A DNA stretch of 64,000 nt from assembly GCA_903813345.2 (NCBI GenBank), contig CAIIXF020000012.1, positions 16,238,020 to 16,302,019 on the forward strand, in the 5' to 3' direction. The stretch's first letter is position 1. Every line of letters starts with the position of its first letter. This stretch comes from Owenia fusiformis. Its lineage: Eukaryota; Annelida; Polychaeta; Sabellida; Oweniidae. Both the position numbers and the translations under genes were made by a program. Below, piece by piece: positions 35,172 to 47,334 of this stretch. Under the pieces are notes generated by a model. The model saw nothing but the letters and a program-made list of their open reading frames with translations, did not search any database and had not been told where the DNA came from.

Positions 35172-37578
35172 TAGGCGATGTACATACTAACTGTAAATGT
35201 ACATTTTATAGGCAATGTACATACCAACTGTAAATGTACATTTTATAGGCAATGTACATACAAACCGTAAATGTACATTTTATAGGCGATGTACATACCA
35301 ACTGTAAATGTACATTTTATAGATGATGTACATATCAACCGTAAATGTACATTTTATAGGCGATGAACATACCAACTGTAAATGTGTATTTTATTATCCC
35401 ATCGAACGAAGTTCGGAGGGATATAGGGAACGCCTCCGTCCGTCCGTCCGTACGTACGTACGTCCGTCCATCCGTCCGTCCGGGCATTAACTCAAATACC
35501 GTTGGCCCAATTTTGTTCATATTTTGTACACATATACCCTATGGGGGTAGAAGTTCTGCTCGAAAGCTGATTTTCAAAATGGCCGCTCATTTCAAAATGG
35601 CGGCCATTTTAGTGCCGAATTTACAGTAATTTAGGTGCAACATGTAAACCTGTAATAGCAATATGTTTTAGATGTAAAAAATTATATAGGACATTAATAA
35701 AGCTAGAAATGTAGATATTAAAGAAGCACATGGCAGCCATCTTGAAAAATGGCGGCCTTTACTCGTTATTTTACGATTTTTGCTGTAACTCGAAAAGTAG
35801 TGGAGCGATTTTGTTCATATTTGGTATGTAAATACTATGAACATTGCACACTTACTAAAGACACTTTTGGTAGAAGGTGGCCATTTTAAAAAATGGCCGC
35901 CATTTTAACGTATTTTACTATAACTCGAAAAGTAGTGAAGCGATTTTGTTCATATTTGGTATGTGAATACTATAAGGATGGCACACTGTCTAATGACACT
36001 TTTGGTAGAAGGCGGCCATTTTGAAAAATGGCCGCCATTTTAACGTATTTTACTATAACTCGAAAAGTAGTGGAGCGATTTTGTTCATATTTGGTATGTG
36101 AATACTAAAAGCATGACACACTATCCTATGACACTTTAAGTAGAAGGTGGCCATTTTGAAATTTTTTTTTGAAAAATGGCAGCCATTTTAATGTTTTTTA
36201 TAATAATTCAAAAACCAGTGAAGCGATTTTGTTCATAATTGGTATGTGAATACTGTAAGCATGGCACACTGTCTAATGACACTTTTGGTAGAAGGCGGCC
36301 ATTGTGAATACTATAAGTATGGAAAATGGTCTAATGACACTTTTGGTAGAAGGCGGCCATTTTGAAAAAATGCCTGCCATTTTTGCTATATACTTTGTTT
36401 GTAAAAATGCCATCCATGGCTGTTCGATGGGATTCGCTACGCTTTGGCGTTGCCGTTGTTCTGGTTGGCAATGTACATACCAACTGTAAATGTACATTTT
36501 ATAGATGATGTACATACCAACTGTAAATGTACATTTTATAGATAATGTGCATACCAACTGTAATATACATTTTATAGGCAATGTACATACCAACCGTAGA
36601 TGTACATTTTATAGACGATGTACATACCAACCATGAATGTACATTTTATAGGCGATGTACATACAAACCGTAGATGTACATTTTATAGGCGATGTACATA
36701 CCAACCATAAATGTACATTTTATAGGCGATGTACTCACCAACTGTAAATGTACATTTTATAGGCAATGTACATACCAACCGTAGATGTACATTTCATAGG
36801 CGATATGTATACCAACTGTAAATGTACATTTTATAGGCGATGTACATACCAACTGTAAATGTACATTTTATTGGCGATGTACATACCAACCGTAGATGTA
36901 CATTTCATAGGTGATATACATACCAACCATAAATGTATATTTTATAGGCGATGCACATACCAACTGTAAATGTACATTTTATTGGCGATGTACATACCAA
37001 CCATAAATATACATTTTATAGGCGATGTACATACCAACCGTAAATGTACATTTTATAGGTGATGTACATACCAACTGTAAATGTACATTTCTCGGAGATG
37101 TACATACCAACCGTAGATGTATATTTTATAGCGATTTACATATCAACTGTAAATGTACATTTTATAGGCAATGTACATACCAACCATAAATGTACATTTT
37201 ATAGGCGATGTAAATACCAACTGTAAATGTACATTTTATAGGCGATGTAAATACCAACTGTAAATGTACATTTTATAGGCGATGTACATACCAACTGTAA
37301 ATGTACATTTTCTCGGAGATGTACATACCAACCGTAGATGTACATTTTATAGGCGATTTACATATCAACTGTAAATGTACATTTTATAGGCAATGTACAT
37401 ACCAACCATAAATGTACATTTTATAGGCGATGTACAAACCAATTGTAAATGTACATTTTATAGGCGATGTACATACCAACTGTAAATGTACATTTTATAG
37501 GCAATGTACATACCAACCATAAATGTACATTTTATAGGCGATGTACAAACCAACTGTAAATGTACATTTTATAGGAGA
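35172..37578. repeat. 37-bp minisatellite, about 36 copies, split by a transposable element
   Basis: Unit: AGGCGATGTACATACCAACT plus GTAAATGTACATTTTAT. About six units lie at 35172-35394 and about 30 at 36466-37578; the intervening 1.07 kb is an inserted element. Each unit has two TGTACA palindromes, so the strand is highly self-complementary. No coding function. Confidence 0.92.
35395..36465. mobile_element. Element with ATCCCATCGAAC inverted ends, GTCC tract and internal tandem units
   Basis: Left end TATCCCATCGAACGAAGTTC, a hairpin (CGAAC/GTTCG inside ATCCC/GGGAT), followed by (GTCC)n at about 35428-35480; right end GTTCGATGGGAT. Inside are four to five tandem units of about 133-150 bp, each with GCGATTTTGTTCATATTTGG and GGTAGAAGGCGGCCATTTTG. 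It lies inside the 37-bp minisatellite. No ORF beyond GTCC-tract translations. Confidence 0.75.
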
Positions 37579-37782
37579 TATTGTTCATGGTTTTCTATAG
37601 TGAAAGTGTATTGATCTTTAATTCATGCTCACAGTCAAAGCCATGGATGGAGCCAAGCATGAGGCAATCGCTTCACTTAAATTTAAATAAAGAAGAAATA
37701 TTCAGATCACTTTCTTACTGAAACTGCAAAAATGATGTCTCTGCCATGGGAAGCCAAGCTTGAGGCAGGCGAGGCAACTACC

Positions 37783-38030
37783 TCACCAATTCTTACAGAA
37801 AAATATATTATTTAAGAGTTATTTGAGAACTATAAATAAAGTCCAAAAGTAGTATATATACCTCATTTAGTCTAAATTTGCCTCACATGTTTTCATATGT
37901 CTCTGTCCTGGGAAGCCTCACCAATTCTTACAGAAAAATATAATTTTTCAGAGTAATTTGAGAACTATAAATAAAGTCCAAAGGTAGTAATATACCTCAT
38001 TTAGTCTAAATTTGCCTTGTATATTTTCAT
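37783..38030. repeat. Direct duplication, about 133-bp unit
   Basis: Two copies of CCTCACCAATTCTTACAGAA ... ATAAATAAAGTCCAAA ... CTCATTTAGTCTAAATTTGC. The following 38031-39369 shows no supported gene. Confidence 0.75.
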
Positions 38031-39369
38031 TTGCCTTGCCAAATATTTGATCCTGGCTCAGCGCTGTAGCTAAAGCATAATATTTACAGGAATTATGGCC
38101 ATTAGTGAATTGGATGGAGGATTGTCTCTATATAAAACATTTTCTTTATCGGTGTATGCTTTATTTGAATGATATAATATACCGAAGGTTTTATATCAAT
38201 ATTAAATCTCTGTATTCTCTAGCATCACATTTCATTTTTAAATCCAAATGAAGTAGAAGAGATAGAGAGAATGCATATCTTTTTAGATTCAATCTTTCAC
38301 AAATAATGCCAATGATCTCCTTAGAATCCCAATAGTTTATTTTCTGAAGTTATCTTATCAAATACATTAATGCATCCCTGGGCCTTTATTTGTAAATAAT
38401 TGCTATTTGTCACTGGCCTCGTGTAAGGTCAAAACTACAATTGTAAAAGGCACTTGAGGCGGGGCAGCCCTGTCTAGATTTAAGGATGCAGAATATCAAA
38501 ATTGAAAAGTGGGTGACCACAGACCACTTTTTGCATTTTTGTCAGATGATTTTTGAAAATCTAAAGATTTGGGCATGACATGAAATGTAGAGAGCAAAAG
38601 TATTGAAAACTGTGACAATACTTTGTTTAGAAACTTTTCTCTATCTCTTCTTCCTTTGAGTACAGATTCAGCTGGTCTGAATGAATATGTTATTATTCAA
38701 TTTAAATGATGATCTTATTACTTAAGAAAAAAATATTTGTACATGATTTGACATTTTATATGACCTCAAAATTTTAATGGATCATGTTTTTTTGAAATGT
38801 GTAATTAATAAGTTTCATGTTTTGTACTGTACCTAAAACAGGGCACACAGTGAACAATATCACAAATCAATGTTGCCATAAATCTTTCCCAGCATACACA
38901 AATAAGTGAGCTGTCATCGTACAGTTAATTTAAATAAATAAGTATTTCTAGACCGAGGACAGTTTAACATATTATGCAAGAAATACTGACATAGATTATT
39001 GTTGTCGCAGTTTGACGTGTAGATCACACAATAAAAGAGATAGATAATTCGGTGTTATAGAGATCAGGTAGGTCATAGATCACATACTCAATGTAATAGA
39101 TCAAAATTGTATTGTAGATCACAAATTGTCAAATTATCCTAAAAAGTTATAAATCACAGAGCATTTCAATGTAACAGCTGACATGTGTGTCAAATAAAAT
39201 CAATGTAAATTAACAGAAATATAAAATTAAATTGAATGCGTTTGTTTCTTTTTTAGATTTTATTTCCTAGTTTTAAGTGTGGTGTTACACATATGTAGAC
39301 TAAGGTTAGCCCAAGACATAATTGCTTTAGTCTATTTATAAGCCATTGGATAAAGAGCTACATGTAGTC

Positions 39370-39438
39370 TGAAGAGCTCTATGAGTAGTCAAAAAGTTCA
39401 GTTGATATTTTTTGACTACTCATAAAACGCTTCAGTCT
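39370..39438. repeat. Perfect-stem hairpin
   Basis: ATGAGTAGTCAAAAA pairs with TTTTTGACTACTCAT across a 14-bp loop, extended outward by CTGAAGAG and GCTTCAG. Either a small foldback element or a structured transcript end; no neighbour suggests a role. Confidence 0.6.
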
Positions 39439-39556
39439 TCAGCTCAAAATTTCCTCCCAATATATTTACTTGATACTCAAAAGTCACCATATCATTCACT
39501 TGTTGTTAACTTATGCCACTGCATGAACAAGTCCATGTAGTCTGAACCATGGACAA

Positions 39557-39820
39557 ATGGAAGAAAGACCAAGTGTGTGTACTGCTACAGAGTCCCTGTT
39601 TGAACCTTGTTGTCTTAAGATAAGTACTGATCAATCCACTGGTCTTTTCATCACATACAACGAGAATGTTTTTTTATTAGCAAAATTTGAGATTAACACT
39701 AAACCACTTGACGTCCATCATAACATTTGCAAAATGACTGATATTCAAGAAATTGTGAGATGTGAAAATGTTATTTCCTCTACAGCCTTAACCTCTGTAA
39801 GGATTGGCATTCCAGAGTAA
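39557..39820 (+). CDS. Orphan 87-codon ORF, doubtful
   Basis: Opens with ATG and reads without low complexity, for example LFITYNENVFLLAKFEI and VISSTALTSVRIGIPE. I recognise no family. It overlaps the expected ZMAT5 3' UTR in antisense (AATAAA on the minus strand at 39673-39678), which argues that it may be chance. It could also be an exon of an unseen plus-strand gene. Confidence 0.2.
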   Translation: MEERPSVCTATESLFEPCCLKISTDQSTGLFITYNENVFLLAKFEINTKPLDVHHNICKMTDIQEIVRCENVISSTALTSVRIGIPE

Positions 39821-39888
39821 TGTAGTCCCTTTGACTTGGGAAACAATAATGTATCACAATTTTTGGGTCTATTGCTCCACCTGTATTC

Positions 39889-41869
39889 TCAACCCCAATC
39901 TGATCCTTTAGTTCGGCGTAATATTTGCTTAGATGGGGGTATGAGGGATGGAGGAAGGTTTGGTATATTTGCCAATGCTTCTGGTAGTGTTGTTTTCTCT
40001 TCATCTGCTGTTGTTTTATCACTATCATCCCCCTTTTTCAATCTATTGTTTCGTTTTTCAAGCCATTCATCAATGTTAGCATCTGGTAGTGGAGCATTAT
40101 CTTCTAACCTTTTCTTGTTCTGAGCAACAACTTAAACAAACACATCTGAGTGATTAGGATTTACAAGAAAACACATGAGGCAATTTCAGATAATAAAACG
40201 ACTCCCAAAGTTATTTATCTATAATCAATTGTAATTTAAATCAAATCGCATAAATCGACTGTGTACACTGATTGGGATATGACCATTCGAAATATACAAG
40301 TGCAAAAAATTGACAATCAGTATGGACATGAACTAGATTTCTATAACCTGTACTGGGCTGTACATCATCTAAATGAAGAAAGAGCCTGAAATGTCCCTCA
40401 TAATGAATGCCAATATATTTCAGAGTGTACAATGACTTTTTGCTACTTCTATCAAACAGATGGTGATCACTGATCTATTTCTATTGTAACACAAAAACAA
40501 AAAATAATTCATCAAAATCTTTTTTATGAGAATCTATTTGAATCGAAACATTCGAGCAAAAATCAATAATTGATATAAACATTCATGGAGATAATTTTTA
40601 ATGTACTTTCAAAATAATACACTAGCACGAAATAGTTACAGAGTACCATTTCAAAGAAATCTATCAACTTACTCAGATTTTCTAGCTGTTGTTTCCTGTC
40701 TGGTGTAAGGTGCGAAAACCTGCAGTGATCTCCAAACTCACATTCTTCTGGAAGGTAAAAGTATGAAATTGTCAAGGAGATCTTATTTTAATCTGAATAG
40801 GAAAAATCACCGAAGAATAAGGTCAATCACCCATTGTACTGAACACGGTTTATTTACAATTGTATAAAGGGATATTGGTGGTGTATTTTATTTTAAATTA
40901 GTTCCAGATGAAAATCGAAGAATAAGGCAATTGACTCATCAAGGATAATATATTGTAATAACACTGATATCAATGTTTATTGTCAACTTTTTGGAATTTG
41001 AAAAGGGAGATCAGCCACTTTTAAAAAATTTCCTCCAAAAAACAAAAAGCTTGATCTACTTTTGACTGTGTTGTTCATCATATTTCAAAATCAATCTGAA
41101 ATGGTATATGGAAATCTTACCCCCTACTTGTATTTTCCTACAAGGCTTCTTGCTTAGTTGCTCGGTGAGAATCACTGATGGATCTGTAAGTAGAATACTA
41201 AGATAACAACATGATAATTGTCAAGCTTGCAATTACATGATGTTTGTAAGACAAAGGAAAATTCCCACCAGTCAAAATGGTGTCGCGTGACATGATAGAT
41301 CAGGCAATATTTGCTGCTATATCCCAAGCATTTATAATTCCTCCACTCGTGCATATGATCATGGGCTTTCAACTAGAATTGAAAGCCCATGATATGATGT
41401 AAACCTGAAGGGCTGGTGGAATAACACCCTAAGCAACAGATATTCAGTAACACTTAAAATATTTGTACATTAAATATAACCATGGATAAAAACGCATGTA
41501 TTTAGGCCTAATGTACATAATCATGGACTTGGAAATAAGTCAGAGGTTTCACTAGAATTTCTCACAACAGGCTAAATAAATGTAAACAAAAGGCAAAATT
41601 AATGGAAATCATAAATTTAACATGGAAAAATTGAAAAGTCTCTAAAAACAACAGGCGATTTTGTGAAAACAACTTTTGAAAATCGCCTGTTGCCTGCTGC
41701 TAATGAAACCCCTGTCTTCCAATTTATTGAATTGAAACCTACCTTTGAATGTATTATAATGTTCTTGTCTAAGCTTTTGATGCAGGAATCCCTTTGCATG
41801 ATTTTTTCTGTTAGTCAGGTTTCCAGCAAAGCTCTTATCACATAGCTCACAGTAGTATCTTTTGCCCAT
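39889..41869 (-). CDS. ZMAT5: Zinc finger matrin-type protein 5 (U11/U12 snRNP 20K), complete
   Basis: Minor-spliceosome protein of the U11/U12 di-snRNP. Four exons (minus): 41743-41869, 41121-41183, 40673-40747, 39889-40130, with consistent phases; 168 residues, against 170 in human. The protein begins MGKRYYCELCDKSF, an N-terminal matrin/U1C-type C2H2 finger (C7, C10, H24, H30), continues with a CCCH finger (C57-x8-C66-x5-C72-x3-H76, ending HCRFSH), and has a C-terminal IDEWLEKR motif and a Pro-rich LPPSLIPP tail, all in the order of the vertebrate protein. The ATG gives the canonical MGKR start. It is divergent from UQCR10. AATAAA at 39673-39678 (minus) is a likely poly(A) signal. A 5' non-coding exon further right is possible. 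Confidence 0.95.
41544..41711. mobile_element. Short MITE-like element, copy 2 (ZMAT5 intron 1)
   Basis: Reverse-oriented relative of 3383-3528: GGTTTCACTAGAATTTCTCA at one end and GCAGCAGGCAACAGGCGATT (read on minus) at the other. It ends about 30 bp from the donor of ZMAT5 exon 1. Confidence 0.65.
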
Positions 41870-41954
41870 CCTTAATCTCAAATGATGAATAATATTCAAA
41901 TTAATTTTGATAACAACTATGTTAAGCCAACAACAAGCCACAGGGTGAACAGAA

Positions 41955-42862
41955 TTGCACCCTTGAACAAAATACACTTTTCGGAATGAAAAATTCAAAA
42001 TGGCCACCTTAACATTTACCCAGACTGCCTAAAAACTAATCATTTCTAAACTTTCCATCGAAACATCTCTAAAATTTTAGGATGAATCCATGAAACCTGT
42101 AAACAACCCTCAAGAGACAAGCTTTAAGGTATTACTTCACAGTGTATCAGCTTTTTTCTACAACTCAGATTTTCCTGAAAAAAATCCTGGTAAAAGATAT
42201 ACTGATGTATTACAAAATATGTGAAAATTGGAAAGATTGACCGTTTAGTTATTTCTAAAAAAATGTTTTAATTTAACATTGCTCTCAATGGGAAATTCTT
42301 TTTTATTTTTTAAAACAAGCCTTCACAGACACGATTTTAGGACGAAAAATCCCAAATGGCCGCCTTAACATTTACCAAGAATGCCGAAAAACTAATCAGT
42401 TCTAAACTTTTATAGGTAGAAACATCCCTGGGAATTTCAAATGAATCCCTCAAACGGTTTGGCTGGAAACCTGTAGACAAGCCTTGACAGACAAGATTTT
42501 AGGATGGAAAATCCAAAATGGCCGTCTTAACATTTATCCAGAATGTCGAAAAACTAATCAGTACTTTCATAGATAGAAACATCCCTGAGAATTTCAAATG
42601 AATCCCTCAAATGGTTTGGCTGGAAACCTGTAGACAAGCCTTGACAGACAAGATTTTAGGACGGAAAATCCAAAATGGCCGCCTTAACATTTACCCAGAA
42701 TGCCGAAAAACTAATCAGTTCTAAACTTTCATAGGCAGAAACATTCCTGAGAATTTCAAATGAATCCCTGAAACAGTTTGGCTGGAAACCTGCAGACAAG
42801 ATTATTCGGGACTCCCGCCTGCCCGCCCAACTAATTACAATATAGCACCTTAGGGTGCGATA
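41955..42862. mobile_element. Element related to 7079-8427, with terminal hairpin
   Basis: About five tandem units of about 160 bp with GACAAGATTTTAGGACGGAA, CCAAAATGGCCGCCTTAACA and AACTAATCAGTTCTAAAC, homologous to the body of the PRODH2 intron 2 element. The right end has a C-rich tract (CCCGCCTGCCCGCCC) then the hairpin GCACCTTAGGGTGC. It lies in the spacer between ZMAT5 and UQCR10. The left boundary is approximate. Confidence 0.7.
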
Positions 42863-43650
42863 AAAAGTTTGAGCGATTCATTCTGCTCGAGTCCACCTTA
42901 TCATTTCTTACTCTGAAATAATTATATTTCATCAAGGTTCACACATAATTTTCTCTCATAATTTATATTTTTTAATACTGTAATAGTACATGTAGTAGAA
43001 AATACACTTGTAATTTCACCCTCCTAACATACATGCATAACGAAAAATGCTACCAATTTGACAATGCAGAAAGAATTAACATCTACTGCTGTTACTTCCA
43101 ACTATCCATCACAATAAATCATTTAAGACGAATTTGAATGTCTGGTTGTGCTATAAAAGCTCAAGTGAGTGAAATTGAAAAAATTACTCAGGAATGTCAA
43201 TTATCACCCAGTAAATATATCAAAAATGTGTATGTATCTATTCTTCAAATATATATCAAGTTTCCTGACCGGAAATTAGACCAAATCTTAGATAATAAGT
43301 TAATCTATAAGAAAAGGGTACACTCTTACCTCAAATACAATGAAAAATGAGGGAAATTCTTACTTAAAATTAGAAATCAGATTTTTTGTAGATTTCGTCG
43401 ACCGAAGAGCATTCTTTTACACACCATCCGCTGCTGAAAAAACATATACACAAATAGAATGTTTCTGAATTATTTGATGGTATTATGTTTTTTGATGGAG
43501 CAAGTTGAAATGAGAGATAGGATTATACTAAGGTTAGCCGAGGAAAATGCTTCTGTTATCAACTAATGTCACTCTCAGTAACGCGGATTGATCTCAAGGT
43601 CATCAAATAGTGCGTCGGCCATATTGCCTCAAAAATTTCGAAATACCAAA

Positions 43651-46155
43651 ATGACTCTCTTAAATCGTGCTTATCAGGCCGTCTTCAGGCGATCATCTAC
43701 TTTCTTCCTCACTATCATGGTTGGGGCATTCTTCTTCGAAAGAGCGTTTGATCAAACAGCCGACTTTATATGGGAAAGGCAGAATCAAGGGGTAAGATAG
43801 AGGGATTTTCTGAAAAGTTCAGTTGATTTAGCCTAGATAGTAGATCTAGACCTAATTTATTTTGAATTTCAATTTTGTATCATTTAATTTCTAGCTCGGT
43901 CACTAGGCCTTACTTCCTGCGAAAGCTATGTGGATTTTGATACTATAGCTTTCCCACGGCGCACTTGGGCAGCTCAGTAATAGTGACCTTAAATATGAAT
44001 AAAGATTTCAGCGGCTTACTTTTGGTCTCTAACTGTGTCTTACATCAGTATCATTAATCCGTGCAAGTATTGGAGCGCTGAAATACTTCTTTTTCAATCA
44101 AGACTTGTACACTGTTGTAAATTGTTCATCGAGTGAATGTTTTTTCGACCCATTTCCAATATGGCAGTTTGCTAGGAGCGAGCTACGCAACGAACGAAAT
44201 GAATTTTGAGAATGATTTAGGTTTGGACAAACTCTGGAGATTCACGGAAATGTCAGAGTAGAAAACGCCATATTGGAATTCGGCAGTAAAAACATCCACT
44301 CGACTAACAATTACAAGTCTTGATCGAAAAGGAAGTAATTCAGCGCTCCAATACTTGCACGGAAGGATGATGATGATGTATAACATAGTTAGAGAATAAA
44401 AGTAGGCCGCTGATCGACTTAATTCGATTTCAAAGCTCACTATTAATCAGCTGTCCATTTCCCCGTTTGAGAGCCATAAGTTTCAAAATCTAACATGGCT
44501 CTCGAAGTGAGTAAACTAGGCCTAATTTAGGAGTTGTAATTTAAATTTCAAAGTACAGTATCTCTGTATTTCAAGTCAAGAGGCAGCAGTCAGATGCAGT
44601 ACTCACCATAAATATATGACACCTGGATTTGGTTGGTGAATCAAGGATTTCCACTGTTGAGGTGTTTGGCAAAGGGGTTTAATGTCGATGTGTGGGGTAA
44701 TGTTGACATGAGAGATGTGATAACTTTGACACTTACTTATTAGAAGTAGAACTTCTGTTTTCCGCCATGTTTGATTGCTGGAAAAATAAATATCTCGATC
44801 CATGCGCTGAAAAAACATGGCTTCCCGCTAGATCAGAAATTAGAGCAAAAAAACAACAAGGTGTCAAAGTTACCCAATATGTCGAAGCTACCCTAAAATG
44901 GTGTCGATGTTACACCCCTTCACTTTAGTTATCAGAAATTTACACCAAACATGAAATGAACTATTGTCTATTGCCATATATTATCTATAATTTTTTCAGA
45001 AAATGTGCCCAACATTTTGCTTTGAATGATGGGAGCTCTGAAATCACCTTTTTCTATCTCGTTTCCTCATTCCTTAGTTCGTTTACCCATGTTCTCTGAT
45101 ATACTTCCACTTTAAAAATATCTTGGCTTCTCAAAATGAATCAATGACCCAATGACCTCCATTTTGTTTTCGTAGACCGTTACTGGAAATATTACTTAAT
45201 TCACTCTACTATACCTAACACCTAGAAAGGCATAAGATACTTTGTTTGTCTAATTGTATTGTTAAGTATATTTTTGAAAGTGCATTTGTCACATGTAACA
45301 TTCAACCGATAAACCATTAATAAAGGAACAGACAAATAAAAACAATTACATAATCATTACTAATAAGCCAAATAGGTTGCTCATGAACACCAAATGCAAG
45401 GTATAGTAGAGTGTTAATTGTTGTGTTTGTTCTTTTGTGAACTTATTCCCAGACTTTTTCCCGATGATGTGTTTCAATGAATGTTAATTTCTGAAAATTG
45501 CCGATGCATCAATGATTTTATGACACATCGCAACACTATCAGGTTGTTGTGATAACAAACTACTTGATGGGAGATCTCAATCTTGGATGGTGTTTCAACC
45601 TCCTATAATGCCTATTCAATGATGTTATTTCTTGTAATATATAGCCCTATAAGTTAAATGTAATAAATAAGAGTCAGTAATAATGAATGCAACTGTCACT
45701 TATTATCTCAGCCTCTTGTGCCTAAATTGTGATCATTTTGCTAGCTCTAGCTTCCAAGCAAACTGTTTCAAGTATTCTTTTCAAAAACATATCTCACCCA
45801 AAAACCTTTACAATGAATTTATACATTGATAAAACCGTGAAAGCTTTTGGCAACCTGATTTGTATTTTCACTCAGAGCTGTTATATTTATTGTATTTTCA
45901 CTCAGAGCTGTCATATTAATTGTATTTTCACTCAGAGCTGTATATTTATTGTATTTTCACTCAGAACTGACATATTTATTGTATTTCACTCAGAGTTGTC
46001 ATATTTATTGCATTTTCACTCAGAACTGTCATATTTATTGTATTTTCACTCAGAACTGTCATATTTATTGTATTTTCACTCAAAACTGTCATATTTGTTT
46101 TCAGAAACTGTGGTCACATGTGCATGCAAAGATTAAAGCTGAAAAAGACGAATAG
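43651..46155 (+). CDS. UQCR10: Cytochrome b-c1 complex subunit 9 (complex III), complete
   Basis: Small structural subunit of mitochondrial complex III. Exons 43651-43791 and 46105-46155 (phase 0 junction, donor GGG|GTAAG, acceptor TTTTCAG) encode 63 residues, as in other animals. MTLLNRAYQAVFRRSSTF is followed by one transmembrane segment (about residues 18-32, FFLTIMVGAFFF), then the conserved FERAFDQTADFIWE and the C-terminal KLWSHVHAKIKAE. The ATG at 43651 is chosen because upstream in-frame codons match nothing in the family. The 2.3-kb intron carries a foldback (44005-44425) and a 30-bp minisatellite reaching the acceptor. AATAAA at 46773-46778 is a likely poly(A) signal. Divergent from ZMAT5. 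Confidence 0.95.
44005..44425. mobile_element. Foldback element, about 170-bp arms (UQCR10 intron)
   Basis: Left arm includes TCCGTGCAAGTATTGGAGCG and CAATCAAGACTTGTA; the right arm carries the inverse (CGCTCCAATACTTGCACGGA, TACAAGTCTTGATCG). Complementarity spans nearly the whole arms, with an 80-bp centre. Non-coding. Confidence 0.8.
45863..46097. repeat. 30-bp minisatellite abutting the UQCR10 exon 2 acceptor
   Basis: About eight units of TGTATTTTCACTCAGAACTG plus TCATATTTAT. Each unit contains a pyrimidine-rich stretch ending in CAG. The last unit is modified into the true acceptor region (TTTGTTTTCAG). A reading frame through the last units joins exon 2 in phase. Confidence 0.9.
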
Positions 46156-46772
46156 CCATGGAGTGATCTTATTTAATGCAGCAACACAAGTGTGAAATAG
46201 CCAATGTACATTAGAAGCAGAACTAGGAAATCGGAGGAATAAATCAAACCCACTTCACTACATATATTATGGAACTAATTTCGGAAAAATCTGGAATCTG
46301 CATGGAAAGCAGTTAATTATAAACCTGACTGGGATTCATGTGGTCATTGGCCAACAATGAACTTTTAATCTGATGTATTTTATGATTGGGAAGTGCATGT
46401 CTACCTGGCACCACCCTGCTAGTGATTTAGACAATTATGTGTAGACCATCTCAAATCCATGTTTATTTAACCTATTCCTTTACTTTGACTTGGAACAAAT
46501 AAGAAAAAAGGTGACATCGAATAACTGGAACCTCAGTTGTACACAAAGTGCAACCTAAACCCATTATAGATAATAATGGGTAAAATATATGGAACATTTA
46601 TAATCACAATTGTATAATCAATGTATTCTGTAGCATGGACAATATAATTGGATGACATTTTTAATTAAAACCTAATATGATTCTATAGCATTGGACATTC
46701 TGTATTAAGTAGCAGTAGTGTTTGGTAACATTTATCTTTGTGACATGTGTGAAGAGGATTTGATTTGTTTGA

Positions 46773-46778
46773 AATAAA
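46773..46778 (+). terminator. Probable UQCR10 poly(A) signal
   Basis: AATAAA about 620 bp after the stop codon; the interval contains no competing ORF or element, consistent with a 3' UTR. Confidence 0.5.
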
Positions 46779-47334
46779 ATGTTTATTTAATCTTACCTCT
46801 CTGTTTTTACTTAGGTTGTCTTAATTGAGCTTTTAGGACATGTAGGATAATCCTTCCATTTTTATTGTATCCTTGGGTTCTACATTGTCAGTTTGCGCTA
46901 GGTAGGTGTCCAGAATCATGTAATTACAATGGTTCATTACTAAAACATATCCACAAATGCATCTTGTTTTAATTGAACTGCTACGCATAAATCTGGTGAC
47001 TACGTTAGGGATGTCAGATACGTTGAGCTAAAAACGTGCGAAACCTCTCTAGTATCTACAAGATTTTGAGATTTGAGAGATTGATTGATGTGAGATTAAC
47101 AGGATTTTTCAAAACTGATAGAATTTTGGCAAATCTAAGTGATTCCAGCCAAACGTTTCGATAACCTCATTGCTACTTTGATTGTTCTGAAAGGTTTATG
47201 TGCAGTATTGCAAGTGATTTTAGATGGTCATATCTTTCACCATGAGTACTTTCTGGCCACAGTCCTGAAAACTAATGTCTTATCTTTTATGTGTTTTCAG
47301 CCAAACTGTTTCGATTGAGTATTTTGTTCAAAAT

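Noticed and set aside
43138-43350. 70-codon plus-strand ORF in the ZMAT5-UQCR10 spacer
   Set aside because: Lys/Ile-rich, not recognisable, and not in a position expected for either gene.
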